Shown here: piece after piece, positions 57,130-64,000 of the stretch
Numbering within the stretch: position 1 is the stretch's first letter
Layout of the letters: every line of letters begins with the position of its first letter
Source of the DNA: Plantago ovata
Lineage: Eukaryota; Streptophyta; Magnoliopsida; Lamiales; Plantaginaceae
Length of the DNA: 64,000 nucleotides
Direction: 5' to 3'
Assembly: GCA_028274465.1 (NCBI GenBank)
Contig: CM051457.1
Location: forward strand, 108,933,982 to 108,997,981
Program-made: the position numbers and the translations under genes
The notes under the pieces: model-generated
Told to the model about the DNA's origin: nothing
The model's input: only the letters and a program-made list of their open reading frames with translations
Database searches by the model: none

Positions 57130-57580
57130 TTCTTATTGAGATTTCTTCATTTGTAATGCTTCCCCATTGTCGGGCTCTTTGTACAAATACCTCCCCATTG
57201 GAATGTTTAATACACTTCTCATTCCACATCTAAGTGTTCTAGTTTGACTTTTTACTAGGAAGCTTGACTTTCCAAACCCAATTCCGGTCCAAATTCTACG
57301 CCATACTAGTGCAACCCACTTGCTAATTTTAATTTGCTCCTGCTTTTTAAGTGACTTGACTAGCTCATATGCAGACCTAACCGAGTAATTAATACCGATT
57401 CTTCCGATTCTTCGTATAATGCCAAATATGTATATCTGATAAGCTACACGAAGGCAAAGGAATTTAAAGAATACACTTCACATCCTCCTCCCAAAAAAAA
57501 ACAGCTCTAAGTAACTTCACATCCCAAACACCATCAACATGAAAAGAAGCAACCGTAAGGTCTTAACTATGAAGATTAGG
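57130..57580 (-). mobile_element. LINE fragment (zf-RVT region)
   Basis: On the minus strand about 57580-57240 reads with gaps as WDVKLLRAVFFWEED, a SDIYIWHYTKN block and SVRSAYELVKSLKK, the RT-to-zf-RVT linker of plant L1s. Several frame changes and a duplicated ATTCTTCCG (57396-57413) show decay. Both ends of the element are missing. Confidence 0.6.
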
Positions 57581-58291
57581 TGTAAAAGGTTTAAGTTGTG
57601 AGACAAAAGGTTGCTAAAAAGGAAAATACAAACTATCTAAAAATGGACGAAAAAAAAAAATGTAAACAATTTGAAAAAGCAGATGAGTATATCATTATAA
57701 AATTTATAATGTTTAGGAAAAAAAAATACTAGTGTTTGTACATTATTATAAAACGAGATTTTTTTTATACTTTTTAGAAGTGAATATTATGTTTAGGGCG
57801 TCGACTTATGTAACAATTAATTCTATAATTACAAGAAGGACAAAAGTGAACTTAGATCAATTTTTATCCTTATCCTTATGGTTTGAGGTTTAATTGGAAC
57901 TTTAAACATACAATCGCAAGAAAACGATCATTATAAATTGAAGTCTCCAATGATTTGAGGCTTAATTATGGCTTCTTTATCGGTCTTATGTGCCACATGT
58001 TACTCTAATATTAATTCTCCTACTAAAAGTGTAATTAAACAAATATACATGTTTTGGTTTAATTGAGGGCTACTATTATATTAGTAGCCCATTTTCATGT
58101 GCTACTAAATAGTAGCTCCAAAAACGTCTACATTAAAATTAATTGTAGATTTAAGTCTCAAATAAGCCAGAAAAATCATCTATAAGGATTGATATTAATC
58201 TCAAACGTCAAAACTAATCAATATTTACTAGTATTTCACTTTCACCCTTCAATTTTTCATTTTTGGAAAAGAGATCCTACCACATTATAGC
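57581..58291. other. Intergenic DNA before LINE-D
   Basis: AT-rich, no gene or repeat recognised. Confidence 0.5.
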
Positions 58292-58391
58292 AAGGACACT
58301 CGCTACCAATTGATTATTTAATGAGAGGTGAAACTGCTCTCTCTCTCTCTAGGGGCGAAAAACACACAGTCACGGTGTAACTGTCGAAACC

Positions 58392-59534
58392 ATGGTTAAC
58401 AAACGGGGCCGACCGAGAAAAAGGACGGCGCCGGTGCTACCAGTCGACAGCACAGTCAATGGGGAAGGAGTTTGTCAAACAGTGAGCGAAAGTGAAAAGA
58501 ATGGATCTGAGAATTGTCCGATTCCGCCAATTCCTTTGGTGAATCGACCTGTGAATGATGGATTGCTGATTCAGGAATCTGAATCGGCCGGTGTTGATAT
58601 GGAGGCTGCTGGGGATTTGCCTGCTGTCCAAAACCCACAAGCCTGGGTTGACGTTGTTCGTGGAAACCGTCTCCCAACTCATGGTCTGGATATGGAGTAC
58701 GCTGCCCCAAAGGTATCTGATCTGGGTATTGAAGTTACAATTGATGATGATGATGTCCAGGATGAGATCTGCTTCTGGAATGCTGCACTCATCATGTTTG
58801 TTATTGGATCCGATTTGACAATGAATGTTGTCAAGCAATTCATGATGAAGGCTTGGCCTTTTGTTGCTTTACCGGAGTTGCACTTTCACGATGACGGTTA
58901 CTTCATCATCCGGTTCAAATCTGTCGAGGAACGAGAGGACGTGATGCAGAAGGGCCCTTACACGATTTTTAACATGCCGATGTTTCTGCGTCATTGGACT
59001 CCAGATTTCGACCTCAAGAATAATCTGTTGCGGGTACTGCCTATCTGGGTTATTTTTCCTAAATTGTCGTTGCATCTTTGGGGTAAGAAGAGCCTAGGAA
59101 AGATTGCGAGTGCACTTGGGAAGCCTATTGTTACGGATGAATGTACAGCGAAGAAGTTACGGGTTTCTTATGCACGGGTTCTGATAGAGATTGATGTTAC
59201 AGAGGAGTTGAAGGAATCTGTAATGATTTCTGACCGTGGTGGCAGGCAGTTTGTACAATCTGTTGAATATGAATGGCGTCCGTTGTATTGTCATAAATGC
59301 AAAAAGGTTGGACATTCCTGTGGGAAAAAGCCCCAACAGATTACGGGAGGGAATAAACGTGCTGGAAATCAGAATTGGCGTCCCAAATCTGTTGGCACTG
59401 GATTGAGTGGTCATGTGATTGGCGAATCATCTGGTGTGCAGAATGATGGTGTATGTGAGAATCCGAATATGGTTGGCAATGCGGTATTGGGGACTGGGAA
59501 TGGTCGTGCCAATGCCTCTTCTGGGGTAATATGA
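58392..59534 (+). CDS. LINE-D ORF1: DUF4283 and zinc-knuckle protein, intact
   Basis: 380 codons from ATG 58392 (MVNKRGRPRKR, AT-hook-like) to TGA 59532-59534, with no breaks. The DUF4283 domain spans about residues 120-265 (NVVKQFMMKAWPF, DDGYFIIRFKSVEERE, FMLRHW-like MFLRHWTPDFD, WVIFPKLSLHLW). A zinc knuckle CHKCKKVGHSCGKK lies near residue 300, shorter than the usual CCHC, so of the zf-CCHC_4 type. This protein packages LINE RNA. The stop codon shares bases with the ORF2 start (ATGA). Confidence 0.9.
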   Translation: MVNKRGRPRKRTAPVLPVDSTVNGEGVCQTVSESEKNGSENCPIPPIPLVNRPVNDGLLIQESESAGVDMEAAGDLPAVQNPQAWVDVVRGNRLPTHGLDMEYAAPKVSDLGIEVTIDDDDVQDEICFWNAALIMFVIGSDLTMNVVKQFMMKAWPFVALPELHFHDDGYFIIRFKSVEEREDVMQKGPYTIFNMPMFLRHWTPDFDLKNNLLRVLPIWVIFPKLSLHLWGKKSLGKIASALGKPIVTDECTAKKLRVSYARVLIEIDVTEELKESVMISDRGGRQFVQSVEYEWRPLYCHKCKKVGHSCGKKPQQITGGNKRAGNQNWRPKSVGTGLSGHVIGESSGVQNDGVCENPNMVGNAVLGTGNGRANASSGVI

Positions 59535-62500
59535 TTTTATCCTGGAATGTACGGGGGTTAAATAAAGTCGCTAGGCATGTTGAGGTTAGCTCCCATCTCA
59601 GATCGTTAGATTGTGCCTGTGTTGCGTTGTTAGAAACTAAAGTCAAGCAGTGTAAAGCAAATAGGGTTCGAGCCAAGTTTGGTTCACAGTGGTCTTATTT
59701 GGATAATTATAGTATGCATGACTATGGTAGAATTTGGTTTATGTGGAAATGTACTAGGTTTAATGTTTCTTTTGTGAAGTGTACTGATCAGTTTCTTCAT
59801 GTAAGTGTACATGGTCTTAATGGAAATTTCAAGTTGTGGCTTACAATTGTTTACGCTCAGAACACTTTAGAAAGACGAAGAATATTATGGAATGATATTA
59901 TGGAACTGTCTGAGAATATTCAAGAGCCTTGGCTTGTTGTTGGTGATTTCAACAATGTTCTTACTGTTGATGATCGCACAGGGGGTAACTCAGTTACGAT
60001 TCATGAATACCAAGATCTTGAACAAATGATGACTCACGTGGGTTTATTTGAGTATTCTTCAGTTGGTGAGCATTTTACTTGGACGAATAAACAAGAAGGA
60101 AGGGTAATTTATTCACGCATTGATGAGCAATTGGTAATATTGCATGGTTTACGCAATATGTTCAACATCGAGTGGAGGTCTTACATCCTCATATTTCTGA
60201 CCATGCACCTTTGCGAATTTTATTTGAAGCTCCTCCACCTCCTATTAAGCCGTTGTTTAAGTTTCTGAACTGTTGTACAAAGTCCGTCGACTTTCTGGCA
60301 GTAGTTGCAAGGGGATGGAATCGGCCGGTTCATGGCTATCCCATGTACGTTGTATGGGAGAAACTAAAGGGGTTACAGGGGGCTATGCGTAGTTTGCAGA
60401 ATCGATACAATGGGGTGCAAAGAAAGGTGATACAAGCCAGGGAAATGTTGGGACATGCGCAAGTTAGCTTACTGGCCGATAAGTTCAATACAGGTTGTAT
60501 TGAACGGGTTAAGGAATGTACGGAAAACTTGATGAAATGGGTTGCGCTGGATGAGAACATTGGTCGACAGAAATCAAAAGTGGATTGGTTGCGGCTTGGG
60601 GACCAGAATAATGCTTATTTTCATGCAATTGTGAAGGAAAATAACATAAATTCAGGCCTCCAAAAGCTAGTTACTGAGTCTGGTGCTATTCTGACTACAA
60701 TCACTGAACTGGAGGAGGAAGTGCTTCGGTTCTATGGCAACCTGGTGGGGACAAGGGCGTCTCATATCCCGGCGGTGGATATAAATGCTCTGCGGAATGG
60801 GAAGCAATTAAATCGTGAGCATTGTATCAGTTTGTGTAAAGAGGTGACAGAAGACGAGATTTGGCAAGCTGTTCAGTCTATCGACAATAATAAGGCTCCT
60901 AGGGTGGATGGATTCAATGCACAATTTTTCAAGGCATCCTGGCAGATTGTTAAACATGATATCATCAGAGCTATAAAGAGTTTCTTTCATACGGGACGTT
61001 TGTATAAGGCGGTGAATTGTACTTTGGTTACTCTAATACCAAAGTCAAGTGATGCACAAACCATGAAAGAAATGAGGCCTATTTCCTGCTGTACTACGCT
61101 TTACAAGATCATATCTAAAATCCTTACAAGCCGGTTGGGGAAGGTTATCAATCATGTCGTGGATGACAGTCAATCGGCATTCATGCCAGGAAAGATTCTA
61201 AAGGAGATGAGCTTTCCACGACATTTTATTGATTGGATCATGGAGTGTGTGACTTCTGTGTCTTATCGATATAATATTCAAGGGAATCCATCCAAAGTCC
61301 TACCAGCAAAGCGAGGGTTGCGTCAAGGTGACCCAATTTCACCCCTCTTATTTGTTATTATTATGGAGTATTTGCATCGTGTACTACTTACTGTAAAAGA
61401 GAACCCTGATTTCAATTGGCATCCGAAGTGTGAACTCCTTAATATTACAAATATTTGTTTGCTGATGACCTCTTACTCTTTGCACGGGGAGATGTTACTT
61501 CGATTCAGTTGTTGCTAGATAAGTTTAATGTCTTTTCTGACTCGACTGGACTAGTGGCGAATCAAAGTAAGAGTAAGATTTATTGCGGGGGTTTGACGCC
61601 AACTGAGGAAGAGGATTTGGTGGCTGTTACCGGATTTACTCAAGGGAAGATGCCTTTTAAATATCTTGGCATACCATTGGATACAAAGAAGTTGTCTATA
61701 AATCAGTATCAACCTTTGATGGATAAGGTATTGGCTCGAATAAGACACTGGACTTCCCTACTTCTCAGTTATGCTGGCCGTGTTCAGTTGATAAAGAGTG
61801 TTATATTTTCCACGGCAAATTATTGGATGCAAAATTTTCCCATTCCCAAGGCGGTACTATTGAAGATTGAGGCACATTGTCGATCTTTTCTTTGGAGTGG
61901 GACTGATGAAGTAACTCGTAAAGCTCCTATAGCATGGTCCAAAGTATGTGATGCAAAAAATCAAGGAGGTATGAACGTTATTTCTCTAGTGGATTGGAAT
62001 GTAGCATCTGTGGCTAAACTCCTTTGGCATTTGAGTGAAAAAACTGATCGGCTTTGGGTTCGATGGTTACATGGTTATTATATGAAAGGAGCTGCGATTG
62101 AGGATTATGTACCTGTTTCGACTTGCTCATGGATTCTGCATCGAATTCTGAACATGCGTGACCAGGTACTAAACTTAGATGCGTGGGCCGCTGCAAAACA
62201 TAATGGGATGTTCTGCACAAATGTGTTTTACAGAGAGATCAGAGGGGTGCAACCTGCAGTAGCATGGCGGAAAGTCTTCTTTGGTAATAAAGCAAGACCG
62301 AGGGCGCAATTTACTCTCTGGCAGTGTTGTTTAGACCGATTATATACTAAAGATCGATTACTGCGGATGGGAATCAGTGGTGATGATATGTGTGTCTTCT
62401 GTGGTAACCAAGAAAGTGTAAATCATCTCTTTTTTGGCTGTGGAGTAACACGCCTAGTATGGAAGAGAATTATGGATTGGCTTAAAATCGCTCACAATCC

Positions 62501-62728
62501 CTAGAACTTTGAGGATGAATTAGGAGAGCGACGCAAGGGAAATCTGTTAAGGCAACGTTGCTGCAAATGGCTTTTACGGAAACTGTATATTCAATATGGA
62601 GAAGCCGAAATGAGAAAGTGTTTCTGCAGAAGCCGTTCAATATGCAACAAGTCGAAGAAATAAAGGAAACAATCCGCATTAGGAGTTTGGCGGATGAGAA
62701 GATAGCGGTTTACTGTTATGCCTTGTAA
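59531..62728 (+). pseudogene. LINE-D ORF2: endonuclease, RT (deleted), zf-RVT
   Basis: ATG 59531 opens an APE-type endonuclease (MILSWNVRGLN, LETKVKQ, VVGDFNNVL, SDHAPLRI). The RT has VDGFNAQFFK (from the usual PDG), RPISCCTTLYKIISK, then jumps from SAFMPGKI directly to FPRHFIDWIMECV (about 61190-61230). The stretch with motif A (KAYD) is absent, an in-frame-size deletion of roughly 45 residues. LRQGDPISPLLF and FADDLLLFARGD remain. Frame changes lie near 60150, 61450 and 62500; after the last the true C-terminus runs to TAA at 62726-62728 (YSIWRSRNEKVF). The zf-RVT domain is near 62340-62460 (CVFCGNQESVNHLFF). It is inactive because a catalytic Asp is missing. Confidence 0.9.
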
Positions 62729-62907
62729 TTATTCGTAGGCTGCTATGCTTCATTGATTGTGTCTGTTTGTGTTACTTATGCGTTACCTTGAGAAAACTTG
62801 GCCGGGTTGTGGCTACGTCTGGATCTTTGGATCGACGTCATGGATTTGAAAAGTTTGGCAATAAAAATTTTGCGGAGTTTTATTCCAAAAAAAGGACACT
62901 CGCTACC

Positions 62908-63436
62908 TGAGACATCCTGGAGTACAATCACGGGCTTGCCTTGAGCTGGAATGAAAAGGATGTTCTCTGCAGTTTAAAATAGATTGACGTGGTTTTTTGT
63001 TTGCGATTTGATCTATGTTACTGAATGTAGGTGTGCCTTAGGCTTTACAAGGGTCATGGATCTGATCCAGAGCCCGTTGTATTCCTAGAGGTGTGGTAGT
63101 TACCATCCTCGTTTTGAATTCATTCTGGAATATTGTTTGAATTGTAAGATTTCGACTGGGGTATGCCCATCTTATCTGTACATTACTCTTTTGGGCTTCT
63201 ATTGAGTTTAATTTCATTGGAAAAAAAAAAAAATTCATTTTTGTATTTAGTTAGAACACATGTAATTTGCAAAAACACCCCTCAACCTTTTTCACCTTTT
63301 ATCTAATTTTACTTGTCTATAGTCACCCATACGCACCAGACAGATCCTTCCCCTTGTACCAAAAACTATCTGAAGCTTTCATTCTTTTTTTTTTTCCCTT
63401 TCACTTTCTTACAAATCGACAAAACAAGAAAAGAAA
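62908..63436. other. Non-coding DNA between LINE-D and PPR-2
   Basis: An A run at 63221-63233, preceded by TTGAGTTTAATTTCATTGG, could be the 3' end of another short LINE insertion, but no coding match or target duplication was found. The rest should be the promoter and leader of the PPR gene at 63437. Confidence 0.4.
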
Positions 63437-64000
63437 ATGTTGAGGAAGATTTCCAGAGGAGTTATATCAACACTAGTTGGAACAAGATCATCACTATCAT
63501 CTCCTTCTTCTCCGCATCAAACTCTTATTCCTTGTTCATTCCACTCCCACAGCAGCAGACGATCTCCATATTTTTTGGATTTCAGTGGAGTTAAAGAGGC
63601 CAGTGATGCTGTTTCCTTCTTCAACCGTATGCTTTTGATGAAGCCTCGTCCCACTGTTGTTCAATTCACCATTTTACTCGATTTGGTTGCCAAAATGGAA
63701 AACTATTCTCTTGCACACCACATGTTTGTCAAAATGCGCCAGTTGGGTATCCCTTTCGATGATTACACTTTGACTATTGCGATTGATTGCTACTCCCACC
63801 TCAAACGTTCTCATCTTGCCTTTGGTGTCTTGGGTATCTTCATTAAGTCTGGTTTCATACCTGATGTCATAACGTTCAACAATCTCATTAGAGGGCTCTA
63901 CTTGGATAACAAGGTCGAAGATGCTGAGTTGTTGTTTAAAAAGTTGTTGACAGATAATCTCTGTGAGCCTAATGAAACTACAATAGGCATTGTGGTCGAT
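63437..64000 (+). CDS. Rf-like P-class PPR gene, 5' part
   Basis: ATG at 63437 (MLRKISRGVISTLVGTRS) begins a Ser/Arg-rich presequence, as for mitochondrial import. A conserved VKEASDAVSFFNRMLLMKPR block precedes the first motifs, as in restorer-like genes (Rf-PPR), then VKMRQLGIPFDDYTLTIAID and NLIRGLYLDNKVEDAELLFK. The frame is open for 188 codons to the window end. From about 63706 it is nearly identical to the 54235 gene, but the first 80-odd codons are quite different, so the two copies have exchanged or kept only the repeat part alike. The window cuts off the rest, so intactness is unknown. Confidence 0.92.
   Translation, partial: MLRKISRGVISTLVGTRSSLSSPSSPHQTLIPCSFHSHSSRRSPYFLDFSGVKEASDAVSFFNRMLLMKPRPTVVQFTILLDLVAKMENYSLAHHMFVKMRQLGIPFDDYTLTIAIDCYSHLKRSHLAFGVLGIFIKSGFIPDVITFNNLIRGLYLDNKVEDAELLFKKLLTDNLCEPNETTIGIVVD

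Larger units (their letters stand above)
58308..62893 (+). mobile_element. LINE-D: L1-type LINE with target duplication, internally deleted
   Basis: A plus-strand LINE of 4.6 kb. GGACACTCGCTACC is found at 58294-58307 and 62894-62907 (14 bases, 16 if the AA before it is counted), directly at the ends. A short leader with a CT microsatellite (58332-58351) precedes ORF1 (58392). ORF2 overlaps ORF1 by four bases, and the 3' UTR ends in an A run at 62887-62893. It has no RNase H. It belongs to a lineage different from LINE-B and LINE-C. Confidence 0.94.

Overview
This is nuclear DNA of a flowering plant. Spliced genes with GT-AG introns, an Rf-like PPR family, a CYP704-type P450 and L1-class LINEs with DUF4283-type ORF1 proteins all say eudicot; an asterid, perhaps Lamiales, is my inference only. 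The window is mostly nested transposable elements (roughly three quarters by eye), with a few host genes between them.

Layout. 1-3.2 kb: LINE-A, a broken L1 copy on the minus strand. 4.0-10.9 kb: LINE-B, a young minus-strand L1 with a 12-bp target duplication. 11.5-12.8 kb: a small CACTA transposon (CACTA-1). 13.3-21.7 kb: a pseudogene related to hydroxypyruvate reductase HPR3, split by a Ty1/copia fossil that itself holds a gypsy-type LTR and a further LTR-like unit. 22.95-24.92 kb: a five-exon CYP704 gene with one frameshift near the start. 25.25-34.4 kb: a degenerate repeat, then an old LINE 3' end that received LINE-C (25.79-32.89 kb, 16-bp target duplication) and a 306-bp hAT MITE. 34.8-36.8 kb: a two-exon TRM/DUF4378-like gene that looks intact. 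38.4-49.9 kb: an element with about 240-bp inverted ends, whose left arm was entered by a 10.3-kb CACTA element (CACTA-2), which in turn holds a 3.8-kb CACTA (CACTA-3). 49.9-53.6 kb: AT-rich DNA with duplications and no gene. 53.7-57.1 kb: a truncated ankyrin gene, a PPR gene broken by a 4-bp slip, and a PPR fragment. 57.1-62.9 kb: a LINE scrap and LINE-D (14-bp target duplication). 63.4 kb to the end: the 5' part of a second, open PPR gene.

How the parts relate. The host genes have no operon-like linkage. The two PPR copies and the fragment form a local Rf-like cluster. The four main LINEs represent at least three lineages: A and C are related and C ends in RNase H, B ends after the zf-RVT domain, and D is a shorter family. 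The CACTA elements share CACTACAAGRA ends and arrays of a GCGACGGAT-type motif, and they carry genes for Transposase_24/PTTA-like proteins but no recognisable large catalytic transposase.

Most worth a second look: repeated 18-nt inverted repeats with a constant CTAACATA loop and co-varying stems inside introns of two CACTA genes; a near-perfect 92-bp inverted repeat between convergent genes at the centre of CACTA-2; and a 4-nt ATGA overlap between ORF1 and ORF2 in two different LINE families.
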